NCBI RefSeq assembly: GCF_019042275.1
Contig: NZ_JAHQCW010000054.1
Location: 1-37,718 of the forward strand
Source of the DNA: Diplocloster agilis
GTDB taxonomy: Bacteria > Bacillota > Clostridia > Lachnospirales > Lachnospiraceae
Reading direction: 5' to 3'
DNA length: 37,718 nt
In this document: positions 1 through 7,459 of the stretch, in pieces
Position numbering within the stretch: the first letter of the stretch is position 1
Layout: each line of letters begins with the position of its first letter
Notes under the pieces: model-generated
Seen by the model: the letters and a program-made list of their open reading frames with translations, nothing else
What the model was told of the DNA's origin: nothing
Database searches by the model: none
Position numbers and translations under genes: made by a program

Positions 1-118
1 TGTATGGTTATTGTAACTCTATTTTTGTCACTCGTAAACCGAAATGACGTGAATTAAGTGCTGCAAAATCAATGTTCTGTAGAAATCACGAATTCACTTA
101 GTAATTTTACCTTTTACA

Positions 119-148
119 GAATCGGACTGAATCGGACCGAATCGGCTT
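119..148. repeat. Three tandem 10-bp repeats
   Basis: GAATCGGACT, GAATCGGACC and GAATCGGCTT follow each other without a gap, 82 bases before the lysozyme start at 230. Spacing of about one helical turn is typical of operator arrays, so a regulator site is possible; I recognise no specific family. The rest of 1-229 is A+T-rich and holds no gene I can support. Confidence 0.6.
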
Positions 149-229
149 TTACCAAATGCGTTAATTGCTTTTTTCAAATTAGAACATATGATATATTGTA
201 GTACAAATTTCAGAAAGTTTGGTAGTTAT

Positions 230-1282
230 ATGAGATATAAAATTCGCCTTTTGGCATTTACCCTTGCGCTGGCCCTCGTCCTGACTTTCGGCTTCTCCGG
301 TACAGCGTCGGCGCTTCCGGCCGATTCCACGGTCGTTTACCACGGAATCGACGTCAGCCGTTGGCAGGGGGAAATTGACTTTGAACAGGTGGCGCAAAGC
401 GGCGTTTCCATCGTCTATATCCGCTCCTCCTATGGAAATACGGAAGATCAAAATTTTAGAGCCTACACGCGAAGCGCCCTGGATCATGGACTGATGACAG
501 GCTTTTATCACTATCTGACAGCCAGAAGCGTCTCCCAGGCCCGCTATCAGGCTGCATTTTTCGTGCGGACCATAGGCGGCTATACACCGGACTGTCTGCT
601 GGCGATGGATTTTGAAGACTTAAGCGGGCTTTCCCCACAGGAAATCAATGATATCAGCCTTGCTTTCCTGCAAGCCGTGGAAGAATTCAGCGGACTAGAG
701 GTGTGTATCTACAGCGATGCCTACCAGGCCTCCCGGATTCTGGAAGCGCCGATTACGTCTTATCCGCTGTGGGTTGCCGAGTATCAGGCCAACACCCCCT
801 CGGATGAGGTCGCATGGGCTTCCTGGAGCGGCTGGCAGTATACGGATACCGGCCAGGTCCCCGGAATCACAGGTCCTGTGGACCGGGATTATTTTACAGA
901 TGAAATCTTACAGAACTCCGTAAAGCCAGTGCCGGCCCATGTTCCTCTCCCGGAACCGGGCATTTCAGAGCTCACGTACCGGGTACGGCCGGGGGATACG
1001 TTGTGGGGTATAGCAATGCGTTATCACACGACTGTTCCGGCGCTGGCTGATGAAAACGGCATCCGGCAGCCCAATCTGATCTACGCAGGGGAACTGCTCA
1101 CGATTCGAATCGCAGACCATACCGGAAACACACCTATATTTTACACCTATATGGTAAAGCCCGGGAACACCCTGTCCGGTATTGCGGAAAAATATCATAC
1201 AACACTTGGCCGAATCCTGGCCCTGAACCCAATTCGTGATCCGAACCTGATCTATCCGGGCCAGCTGCTCTATCTGCCATAA
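230..1282 (+). CDS. Exported GH25 lysozyme with two C-terminal LysM repeats
   Basis: A predicted muramidase cleaving the MurNAc-GlcNAc bond of peptidoglycan, about 350 residues. Residues 1-28 form a signal peptide (MRYKIR, hydrophobic run, then TASA). The GH25 domain follows: the family's DVSRWQ motif is near residue 41 and the acidic MDFED strand near 126-130, the expected catalytic region. Two LysM modules occupy the end (VRPGDTLWGIA and VKPGNTLSGIA), each with the usual N-LIY-G-LL ending, which should tether the enzyme to the wall. An upstream in-frame ATG at 188 would add 14 residues before the signal peptide, so 230 is preferred, though neither start has a strong ribosome site. The gene stands alone on the plus strand. 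It may act in wall remodelling or against other bacteria. Confidence 0.9.
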   Translation: MRYKIRLLAFTLALALVLTFGFSGTASALPADSTVVYHGIDVSRWQGEIDFEQVAQSGVSIVYIRSSYGNTEDQNFRAYTRSALDHGLMTGFYHYLTARSVSQARYQAAFFVRTIGGYTPDCLLAMDFEDLSGLSPQEINDISLAFLQAVEEFSGLEVCIYSDAYQASRILEAPITSYPLWVAEYQANTPSDEVAWASWSGWQYTDTGQVPGITGPVDRDYFTDEILQNSVKPVPAHVPLPEPGISELTYRVRPGDTLWGIAMRYHTTVPALADENGIRQPNLIYAGELLTIRIADHTGNTPIFYTYMVKPGNTLSGIAEKYHTTLGRILALNPIRDPNLIYPGQLLYLP

Positions 1283-1298
1283 GATATTTAAAACAAAT

Positions 1299-1362
1299 AC
1301 ACCATCCGGAGCAATCAGGCTTTCGCTTTTCAGAACTGCCTTTTCATCTCTTCGGATGGTGT
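1299..1362. repeat. Inverted repeat with 11-bp arms
   Basis: ACACCATCCGG at 1299-1309 and CCGGATGGTGT-like sequence at 1352-1362 (TCGGATGGTGT) can pair across a 42-nt loop, with one mismatch next to the loop. It lies between the convergent lysozyme gene and the small minus-strand gene at 1389. On the minus strand a short T-rich stretch follows, so it may be a weak terminator. Confidence 0.4.
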
Positions 1363-1388
1363 AGCTGTTACATACCGGTCTCACCGGC

Positions 1389-1616
1389 TCACTCGTCAAA
1401 ATCCACATATACATAAAATCCTCTGTCATTTTCCTGGACTTCATGTACTATGCCGTATTCGGATTTGATCCGTTCCCGTTCCTGATAGAACCCGGACATC
1501 GCAACCGCCGGCTCAATAATATAGGCATAGGCCCCGGTTTTTAATTCGTTGATTTTCACCTTGTCCCCGGCTTTCACTAACCCCGGACGCTCCATTTTAA
1601 ATTTTTCTGTTCTCAT
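1389..1616 (-). CDS. Small conserved-looking protein of unknown function
   Basis: A 75-residue protein beginning MRTEKFKMERPGLVKAGDKV and ending in YVYVDFDE. I do not recognise a named family. The stretch GDKVKINELKTGAYAYI suggests a small beta-barrel fold, but that is inference. The start at 1616 has AGAAGG eight bases upstream; an in-frame start at 1649 would add 11 residues but lacks a ribosome site. It is convergent with the lysozyme gene. No signal peptide or membrane segment is visible. A possible ECF-type promoter lies about 210 bp upstream. Confidence 0.6.
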   Translation of the reverse strand: MRTEKFKMERPGLVKAGDKVKINELKTGAYAYIIEPAVAMSGFYQERERIKSEYGIVHEVQENDRGFYVYVDFDE

Positions 1617-1743
1617 GAATCCAGCCTTCTTTCCAATACCTTTTTCCATTTACTGCATCCAATTTACCGCCAGCACCGCTGCCGACAGCAGCGACAGTTC
1701 CAGATATTTTGTATTATTATACATAAGCTGACCGGGAATAGCA

Positions 1744-1774
1744 AGTTTGTTGATATTGACAGTTTGTTGATATT
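1744..1774. repeat. Two 14-bp direct repeats, 17-bp period
   Basis: AGTTTGTTGATATT occurs at 1744-1757 and again at 1761-1774, separated by GAC. It lies in the 357-bp gap between the small minus gene and the pseudouridine synthase. It could be a regulator site. Besides this and the promoter-like motif at 1825-1852, I see nothing convincing in the gap. Confidence 0.5.
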
Positions 1775-1824
1775 TATAACTTTCCGGAAGGAATACTTGT
1801 ATCTGCTTCCTTAACCTTTTATAA

Positions 1825-1852
1825 TAGATTGGACTGTATCGAAAAAGTTTCA
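1825..1852 (-). promoter_or_regulatory. Weak ECF-type promoter candidate
   Basis: On the minus strand TGAAAC (1847-1852) followed by TTTTT is identical to the -35 region of the ECF promoters at 9266, 27363 and 33238. The -10 is AATCTA (1825-1830) with a 16-bp spacer instead of CRTCTA with 17. It would read toward the small gene at 1616. Confidence 0.35.
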
Positions 1853-1973
1853 GTATTGATTTAGTATTATGAAAACTCCGGCAGACTGACATCGATACGA
1901 TTGATGTTGATAACAGAGAAAGGCTGCGGCACAGGTATACAGGATAAGTATCCCGCAGAATCTGGAAACGTTC

Positions 1974-2891
1974 ATGAGAAAGAGTATTACTTTACTGGTT
2001 ACGGATCAGCTGGCAGGGTGTATGATCAAAGAAATTCTCCGGCAGCACCTTGGCCTGACCGCCAGGCAGGTCAGCCGTGCGAAATTCCGTTCGGACGGAA
2101 TCTGCGTAAACGGAAAGCAGGAATTCGTCACATACCGTCCCGCAGCCGGAGACCTGCTGGAAGTCCGGTTGGATGATCTGGCCGACGGTCCGGCCGGTTC
2201 CATGAATCTGGCCCCAAGCTTCCGGCCTCTGCATATTATTTTGGAGGATGAGGATCTGCTGGTTCTGGATAAACCGGCCGGGCTGTCCGTACATCCCTGC
2301 GGCAGCCAGCAGATAGACTCTCTGGCGAACCGGGTCGTCGGATATTATCAAAAACAAGGGCTCTTTGTACGGGCAAGGGTTATCGGCAGGCTGGATCAGG
2401 ATACCTCCGGGATTGTGTTGTTCGCTAAAAATCAGGTGGCGGCCTACCGGCTGACAGAGCAGCGCAGGCAAAATCACCTGGAAAAACAGTACCTGGCCAT
2501 CGCCAAGGGGACATTTGTAGAAAAACAGGGAATACTGTGCACTCCGCTTTCGAAAGCGCCCGGCCTGCCCCCCAGAATGACGGCGGATCAGGATGGCAAA
2601 TATGCGGAAACCCACTATACGGTCCTAAAAGAGTATCCCGGTTACAACCTGGTCCGCTGCCGGCTGGTCACTGGAAGAATGCATCAGATACGCGCGCATA
2701 TGGCTTTTGCGGGTCATCCGCTGCTGGGTGATCCACTCTATCCCGATGTTTTGCCCACCTTGGATCAAGATTCCCCGATTGCGAGAGCCGCCTTGCACTG
2801 CGAACAGCTTATCTTCACGCACCCGTTTACCGGAAAAATCATATCCTGTACCGCGCCGGTTCCGGAGGATTTCAGTCGGCTCTTAATCTGA
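1974..2891 (+). CDS. RluA-family 23S rRNA/tRNA pseudouridine synthase
   Basis: A 305-residue enzyme predicted to isomerise specific uridines in ribosomal or transfer RNA. The N-terminal 60 or so residues look like an S4 RNA-binding domain (GLTARQVSRAKF, GICVNGKQ). The catalytic domain has the family signature GRLDQDTSGIVLFAKN, whose second aspartate is the expected nucleophile, and later the motif RMHQIRAHMAFAGHPLLGD. Length is normal for the RluA/RluD group; which member and which target uridine cannot be decided from sequence alone. The start has only a short GGAA at a suitable distance. It is convergent with the minus operon ending at 2924. Confidence 0.92.
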   Translation: MRKSITLLVTDQLAGCMIKEILRQHLGLTARQVSRAKFRSDGICVNGKQEFVTYRPAAGDLLEVRLDDLADGPAGSMNLAPSFRPLHIILEDEDLLVLDKPAGLSVHPCGSQQIDSLANRVVGYYQKQGLFVRARVIGRLDQDTSGIVLFAKNQVAAYRLTEQRRQNHLEKQYLAIAKGTFVEKQGILCTPLSKAPGLPPRMTADQDGKYAETHYTVLKEYPGYNLVRCRLVTGRMHQIRAHMAFAGHPLLGDPLYPDVLPTLDQDSPIARAALHCEQLIFTHPFTGKIISCTAPVPEDFSRLLI

Positions 2892-2928
2892 TCCGGCCTA
2901 ATCTGATCTGGCTTAATCTGATTCTAAC
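2884..2928. repeat. Three 15-bp tandem units across a stop codon
   Basis: TAATCTGATCYGGCY occurs at 2884-2898 and 2899-2913, with a partial third unit at 2914-2928. The first contains the stop of the pseudouridine synthase gene, the third the stop of the convergent gene at 2924. It looks like small local duplication; no terminator hairpin is seen between the genes. Confidence 0.6.
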
Positions 2929-3439
2929 ATGATATGCAGGAGATAATTACAGTCCCAATAAATACGCCGGCATCCAGGCCCATAGGAGTGCCCAGAATGC
3001 TGCCGAACAACAGATAAAGAAGATAACCGCCATAACAAAGTCCAAACCCTTTCCACATTTTAAAACCAATTTTATTCCGTTCTTCCCGGCTCATATTGCA
3101 GGCGTCCTGATAACTGTACGAGGTAATCCAGTAGATCCGGTCCTTTTTATAAATATACCATGCCAGGAACATGAGCAGTGCCGCATAGACGCCGAATATA
3201 AATCTGAGCGTTCCGCTGTCGGACAGCATTCCGCAGCTGTTCAGACGGACAGAAAGCGGAATAGCCGCAAACATGCAGACCAGAATCAGAAATATCAGCC
3301 TATAACTCTTTTTCGGGCAGTCCTGTGAACCGGCCTCCGTGTACCGGTAAACATTGTTATCCTCCATGTCCCGGTCATCTTTGTTATCCTCCACGCCTTG
3401 TTCCTCTTTCTTGTTCCCCGCTTTCCGGTTATCTTCCAT
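2924..3439 (-). CDS. Small membrane protein, possibly DUF3784-like
   Basis: A 171-residue protein. The first 45 residues are hydrophilic and rich in Asp, Glu, Lys and Asn. Then come hydrophobic segments at about 47-62, 80-95, 131-147 and 152-170. Between the second and third lies SYSYQDACNMSREERNKIGF, resembling the 'N-MSKEEK' loop I associate with DUF3784 membrane proteins; this match is tentative. It is the last gene of the minus operon, 17 bp after the lipoprotein gene, with an AGGAGG upstream of the start. Association with a LytTR two-component system suggests an accessory envelope role, but the function is unknown. Confidence 0.6.
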   Translation of the reverse strand: MEDNRKAGNKKEEQGVEDNKDDRDMEDNNVYRYTEAGSQDCPKKSYRLIFLILVCMFAAIPLSVRLNSCGMLSDSGTLRFIFGVYAALLMFLAWYIYKKDRIYWITSYSYQDACNMSREERNKIGFKMWKGFGLCYGGYLLYLLFGSILGTPMGLDAGVFIGTVIISCISC

Positions 3440-3456
3440 CGCGCCCGCGCCTCCTG

Positions 3457-3900
3457 CTATTTGATAAACAGACCTGCCAGTTTCATATCCTTGTCAAAAC
3501 TGATGGTGTAACGCACTTTGCCTTCTGCATATTTGACATTGATCAGCGCAACCGCCAGATCCTCCTTCGTATCCTGGGCTTTGGAGCCCACCACTTCACA
3601 GTTGCTGATCTCCTCAAACTCCCCTAACTTATCCAGAATGGGCTGCAGGGTGTCCTTAAGCTTCTGTCCCTGCATCGCTATCGTCATAGTCGCGTTGAAA
3701 GCTTCCTCGATAGCCGCATAATCTCCGGTATTCAACTGATCCACCACCTCTTTGGCCGCCGTTTCCACCGTCTCCTTGTCAAAGTCATCGGACAATTTGG
3801 CGGATGCACAGCCCGCTGCGCCTGCCAGAACCAGTATGACGGCCAAAACACCTGCTATTTTCCGAGTGGCCGCTTGTTTTTTCATTTCATATTTTTTCAT
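3457..3900 (-). CDS. DUF3887-type lipoprotein
   Basis: A 147-residue exported lipoprotein: a charged start, a hydrophobic run, then the lipobox LAGAAGC with Cys near residue 31. The mature part (LSDDFDKETVETAAKEVVDQ, then NTGDYAAIEEAF) matches the helical start of DUF3887 proteins, which resemble small NTF2-like folds; no catalytic residues are known. The start is one base past the stop of the kinase gene, with GGAG seven bases upstream, so translation is probably coupled. It may be a ligand-binding or accessory component for the adjacent kinase; that is inference. Confidence 0.75.
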   Translation of the reverse strand: MKKYEMKKQAATRKIAGVLAVILVLAGAAGCASAKLSDDFDKETVETAAKEVVDQLNTGDYAAIEEAFNATMTIAMQGQKLKDTLQPILDKLGEFEEISNCEVVGSKAQDTKEDLAVALINVKYAEGKVRYTISFDKDMKLAGLFIK

Positions 3901-3901
3901 C

Positions 3902-5278
3902 TCATATCTCCTCTTTTCTTTTATCCTTTTCCTGGATTTTCTCTGTTTGTTCTACTTCTCCGGTTTCCTCCACCGGTATGACCAGATCGGTCTGAAATTC
4001 ACCCGTAACCGCTCCGGCTTCCTGGCAAAACCGGCAGGTTCCTCCGTATTTTTCAACCGTGCGTCTGACATTGGACAGTCCGATCCCCGGGTGACCCGCC
4101 TTGGTACTGCGGAATTTGCCGTTGTTTTCTTGAGGGCGTCCCTTCATAGAATTGCGCATTTTCACGATTAGAAAATCTCCGTGCCGGTCGATTTTTAATG
4201 ACAGGTACCGTTCACCCTCTATCTCCTTACACGCTTCCAGCGCGTTATCCAACAGGTTTGAAAAGATCGCCGTCACATCCACATCCGTCAGACCTGCCGG
4301 TACCGCATGGATCTGGATTTCTGTTTTTATCCCCAGTGCGTTGGCCGTTTTCAGCTTTTCATTGAGTATCACATTTAACAGCTGATGCCCGGTGTAACAG
4401 GCCTGCCCCAGAGAATCCATCATTTGCAGAAGCTCCTGCTGATAGCGGGCCCCATTCTCATTTTCGGTGGTATACAGGTCATTTAACGCCAGCAGATGGT
4501 TTTTCATATCATGGATCAGCTTCCGGGAATCCTGATATTTCTGCTCCAGCGACTCGTAGTATTCGTACTGCAGCTGAGACTGCTGCTGGGACAGCGTCAG
4601 CTCATGACGCAGCTGCTGTTTCACCCAGACAGCGTCAAACACATAGGTGACATACAAGTTCATCCCCAGTATCAGCAGATAACTCAGCACGATCCAGTAA
4701 AAATCGCCGTACAGGTAAACGTGGATATCCGCCAGATAAAGGATCACAACAATCAGTACCATGCTCAATACCGGCAGTATAATAAAATTCATAATGCTAA
4801 AGGCGGAGAGCTTTCCGATCTGATGTCTGCAAAAGAAAAAGATCAGCACCCTGGAAAACGCCAGGCAGGCAAACTGTTTGATCAGCATCAGCATGGAGGT
4901 AAACAGCCAGGCGGACTGAAAGGTCACCTGCCACTGTACGCAAACCGTCAGCACCGCCCACGCCGCGATGGACTGGCAGCAGATAATACAGATCTGATAA
5001 ATCACATCCTGCAGCAGCCTCATTCTCTGCCTGGAAAACAGCAGCCACTGGATCAGCAGCATTCCAACCACTCCGACCGCCACATTCCACGGTCCGAAGA
5101 AGACGGAAGCCGCCAGCACCGCAGCCGCGTAAAGCACAAATGCCATGACATAGTACCTTTTTTTTTCAAAAATCGTACGCTGCATGCGGTTCATGAAATC
5201 AAAACTTATAAAAGCATAAACGACTCCATCCATAAAAAATACACATATATAGATAATCTCAAGCATCGGACTTTCCAT
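3902..5278 (-). CDS. AgrC-like membrane sensor histidine kinase
   Basis: A 458-residue GHKL-type kinase. About six hydrophobic segments fill residues 5-215, followed by a Gln-rich coiled coil (220-250) and the HPK10-type phosphoacceptor segment SRKLIHDMKNHLLAL, with His256 the likely phosphorylation site. The ATPase part has NLLDNALEAC (N box) and the glycine-rich HPGIGLSNVRRTVEKYGG. This architecture is typical of kinases sensing peptides or membrane signals and pairing with LytTR regulators, which is exactly the preceding gene (11-bp gap). A ribosome site AAGGAG lies seven bases before the start. The short charged C-terminal tail is Glu/Lys-rich. The signal is unknown; no AgrD-like peptide gene is visible nearby. 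Confidence 0.9.
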   Translation of the reverse strand: MESPMLEIIYICVFFMDGVVYAFISFDFMNRMQRTIFEKKRYYVMAFVLYAAAVLAASVFFGPWNVAVGVVGMLLIQWLLFSRQRMRLLQDVIYQICIICCQSIAAWAVLTVCVQWQVTFQSAWLFTSMLMLIKQFACLAFSRVLIFFFCRHQIGKLSAFSIMNFIILPVLSMVLIVVILYLADIHVYLYGDFYWIVLSYLLILGMNLYVTYVFDAVWVKQQLRHELTLSQQQSQLQYEYYESLEQKYQDSRKLIHDMKNHLLALNDLYTTENENGARYQQELLQMMDSLGQACYTGHQLLNVILNEKLKTANALGIKTEIQIHAVPAGLTDVDVTAIFSNLLDNALEACKEIEGERYLSLKIDRHGDFLIVKMRNSMKGRPQENNGKFRSTKAGHPGIGLSNVRRTVEKYGGTCRFCQEAGAVTGEFQTDLVIPVEETGEVEQTEKIQEKDKRKEEI

Positions 5279-5289
5279 GTCATGTCTCC

Positions 5290-5997
5290 TTATATCCGCT
5301 TCAGCAAAAATACGTTCATCCGTTCCCGAAAAGCAGCCGCTTTTTTCTGGGAAAGAGGCAGCACACAGCCGTTCATCAGCGTCACTTCCGCCCCTTTGAT
5401 CGCCTTTACATGATAAAGATTTACCACAAAGCTCTTATGAGGCATATAAAAATCAAACGGTTCCATTTTCTCCGCCACATCCGTTATTCTGCCTGACATC
5501 CCGTAGCAGCCCTGCTCCGTGTGGATATATACCTTCCGCTCCATATATTCAAAATACACAATATCTTCCGCAGTCAGACGGATTCTGCCCTCCGTCGTCT
5601 GAAAATCCAATACGGTTTTCGGCTCTTCCAGATGCATGTATTCGATGGCCTCATCCAGCTGCCCCCATATGACCTCCGTTTGAACCGGCTTCACCAGATA
5701 GGCAAAAGCATGTACCAAAAAAGCCGAGGGCGCATAATCCTGATAAGCGCTCAGGTACAGAATTTTAACCTTTTTATCCCTCTCCCTTAATTTTCCGGCC
5801 GTCTGGATTCCGTCCAATCCGGGCATATCCACATCCAGAAAAACAATGTCGAAAGACTCCGTATCCTCAAGCAGCTGCCGGCCATTCTCAAACAGGCGCA
5901 CCCTGCAGGGATAACCCGGATACCGGTTCAGTATCTCTTCCATTTTCATCCGTATCGCAAGCTCGTCATCACATACCGCTATATTTAACATATTCAT
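5290..5997 (-). CDS. LytTR-family response regulator
   Basis: A 235-residue regulator with an N-terminal receiver domain (acidic pair near residues 10-11, phospho-acceptor Asp55 in FLDVDMPGLDG, conserved Lys in VKPVQ) and a C-terminal LytTR DNA-binding domain from about residue 130 (IVYFEYMERKVYIHT, then MPHKSFVVNL). LytTR regulators bind pairs of short direct repeats upstream of target genes. It is the likely partner of the AgrC-like kinase directly downstream. Start 5997 is chosen; an in-frame ATG at 5991 is equally possible because no strong ribosome site separates them. It lies 30 bp after the SdpI-like gene. Confidence 0.92.
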   Translation of the reverse strand: MNMLNIAVCDDELAIRMKMEEILNRYPGYPCRVRLFENGRQLLEDTESFDIVFLDVDMPGLDGIQTAGKLRERDKKVKILYLSAYQDYAPSAFLVHAFAYLVKPVQTEVIWGQLDEAIEYMHLEEPKTVLDFQTTEGRIRLTAEDIVYFEYMERKVYIHTEQGCYGMSGRITDVAEKMEPFDFYMPHKSFVVNLYHVKAIKGAEVTLMNGCVLPLSQKKAAAFRERMNVFLLKRI

Positions 5998-6027
5998 CCC
6001 CGCTATCTTATCCTTTACGCCGCCCTA

Positions 6028-6408
6028 TTAAAAGCCCTCACGAGGTTTTCCGTTATCGTCGAATCTTTTCTTCAGCTGCCGCTCGGTCAGCGGGATACTG
6101 ACAAACAGCAAAACGATCTGCAGGCCGGACATAACAAGACTCAGATTTCCCATCTGCCCCGGAGCCGCGAGATATCCGGCCGCCAGAACGGCCAGCGTCA
6201 CTCCTTCGGCTGCCAAGCCTGTGCGAAATACAAGGGCTCCCCAGTACCGGTTCGCAAAATCCCAACTTTCCCGGGACTTCATCGACCGCGAAGTCCGGTA
6301 CCCAAAAGCCATATTTATATTTTTCGGGGGATGCGATCTGAATATGGCGCCGAATCCCACCAGCATAGTCGGCAATAGCAGGCCCGTTATCATATAATAT
6401 ACCAACAT
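6028..6408 (-). CDS. SdpI-family membrane protein
   Basis: A 126-residue membrane protein with three hydrophobic segments (about 3-22, 62-80, 86-106). The loop after the first contains FGYRTSRSMKSRESWDFANR, the hallmark of the SdpI C-terminal domain. In Bacillus subtilis SdpI gives immunity to the SdpC toxin and serves as a signalling receptor; small stand-alone homologues are common and their roles unknown. It is the first gene of the minus operon continuing to the LytTR regulator and kinase, with its own promoter at 6441-6469. Co-transcription fits a bacteriocin-immunity or envelope-stress role, but no toxin gene is seen. Confidence 0.85.
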   Translation of the reverse strand: MLVYYMITGLLLPTMLVGFGAIFRSHPPKNINMAFGYRTSRSMKSRESWDFANRYWGALVFRTGLAAEGVTLAVLAAGYLAAPGQMGNLSLVMSGLQIVLLFVSIPLTERQLKKRFDDNGKPREGF

Positions 6409-6440
6409 TGGCCATATCTTCCCTTCTGTATGTTTTTTTC

Positions 6441-6469
6441 ATTATATAAACTGGCGGAAATATATGCAA
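6441..6469 (-). promoter_or_regulatory. Housekeeping promoter of the SdpI-LytTR-kinase operon
   Basis: On the minus strand TTGCAT (6464-6469), a 17-bp spacer and TATAAT (6441-6446), placed 33 bp before the start of the SdpI-like gene. It is a close match to the sigma-A consensus. Confidence 0.7.
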
Positions 6470-6586
6470 GACCTGACACATAAGAGACAGGATATGTATC
6501 CTGAAAGACAGAGTTTGAAGGGGCCGGAGCGGGATGCTGCGCGGTCGGCCTGTGGAGGCGGGAGGCGGGGGGAACCGGCAGCGGGG

Positions 6587-6769
6587 GCGAAAACGCTTCG
6601 GCCGGGACTAAGAACGGGTAACTCCGAAGAGGGCGAAACCTCTTATTGGCAGGACCCGGGGCAAACTCGCCAAAATACGGCTCAAACAGTGCCCCGGGTC
6701 CTGCGAGGTTTCCTCCTCTTCTGCGTAACCCGTTCTAAGTCCCGGCCTCAAGCGTTTTCACTCCCGCTC
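6587..6769. repeat. Long imperfect palindrome D (hairpin of about 180 nt)
   Basis: Left arm 6587-6662 pairs with right arm 6690-6769. The inner 13 bp are perfect (AGGACCCGGGGCA with TGCCCCGGGTCCT), followed outward by matching blocks GAAACCTC/GAGGTTTC, AAGAGG/CCTCTT, AGAACGGG/CCCGTTCT, GCCGGGACT/AGTCCCGGC and GAAAACGCTT/AAGCGTTTTC, interrupted by small loops. The apical loop is 27 nt. It begins inside the last codons of the gene at 6758 and reaches into the gap toward the SdpI-like gene. Its sequence is unrelated to palindromes A-C. It may act as a terminator or mRNA-stabilising hairpin. The rest of 6470-6586 is G-rich with no gene I can support. Confidence 0.75.
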
Positions 6770-7432
6770 ATAGCGAAAGGAACATTTTAATAAATAGCGT
6801 ACTTCCGGGCTGTCTGTCTGGATGGCCGTGTTGGCCAGGTCGGATACGATGACAGCGCGGTTTCCTTCGGTGTGGTAGTCCACCCTGGCCAGGATTATTT
6901 TTTCCTGGTCTGTTAAGGGAAAGCGGGCCTTTTCCATATGCTGGTCCCGGAAATCGGTCCGCATACCGGAATATTCCCGGTTTTCGGGAATGCCGGTTTT
7001 CCATTCGGTATGCTTAAGCTGTCTGTGCTCCGTCATTCCCACTTTCCAGTTGACCGCACGGACCTGATTCAGCCTGGAGGAATCGTTCCCGAAGGATACC
7101 GTAATTTCGCCCTCTGAGTTTTCTCCGGCCGCGACGGGGATTTGTTTTTCCTCGATGTGGACCAGTTTCCCATCGTCCCATGTTTCCAGAAAGATGTTTA
7201 CCGCTTTGCATTTTTCATCTACGTTATAGTGGTAAGCGGCTGTGGCTCCTAACTGCCCCGGCGCACGGCAGCTTTCCAGCTCATCCGGCGTCAGTTCTTC
7301 GCGGACAATGGTGTTGGTCTGGCGGTTTCCGGTGTGTGCCGGCATTTTTCCTGACACCTCCTGGGTCATCAGTGCGCAGATGAAGAGACTGCAGATGAAA
7401 GCAATCAGTACTGTATTGTTATTATTTTTCAT
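6758..7432 (-). CDS. Exported or membrane-anchored protein of unknown function
   Basis: A 224-residue protein with an N-terminal hydrophobic segment (residues 8-24, VLIAFICSLFICALMT), giving a signal anchor or signal peptide. The remainder is soluble with mixed beta-rich character and no motif I recognise. It follows the RsiV-like anti-sigma gene by 27 bp with GAGG eight bases before its start, so it is probably the last gene of the sigma operon. Its stop codon lies within the right arm of long palindrome D. Being in an RsiV-type operon suggests an envelope-stress function, but nothing in the protein itself shows it. Confidence 0.65.
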   Translation of the reverse strand: MKNNNNTVLIAFICSLFICALMTQEVSGKMPAHTGNRQTNTIVREELTPDELESCRAPGQLGATAAYHYNVDEKCKAVNIFLETWDDGKLVHIEEKQIPVAAGENSEGEITVSFGNDSSRLNQVRAVNWKVGMTEHRQLKHTEWKTGIPENREYSGMRTDFRDQHMEKARFPLTDQEKIILARVDYHTEGNRAVIVSDLANTAIQTDSPEVRYLLKCSFRYERE

Positions 7433-7459
7433 AACTGTGTCCTCACACCCGGTCCGGCC

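Noticed and set aside
1650-1892. 80-codon minus frame in the gap before the pseudouridine synthase
   Set aside because: No ribosome site, no recognisable motif, and the sequence includes direct repeats and a promoter-like motif; more likely non-coding.
2883-2928. Tandem repeat considered as start of a CRISPR array
   Set aside because: Units are contiguous, only three, and there are no spacers; no cas genes in the window.
4496-5413. 305-codon plus-strand frame opposite the AgrC-like kinase gene
   Set aside because: Shadow of a real gene: His/Gln-rich translation, no ribosome site, no domain.
6464-6790. 108-codon plus frame between the SdpI-like gene and its neighbour
   Set aside because: It runs through palindrome D and the end of another gene; composition is Arg/Gly-rich and it starts within the SdpI operon promoter.
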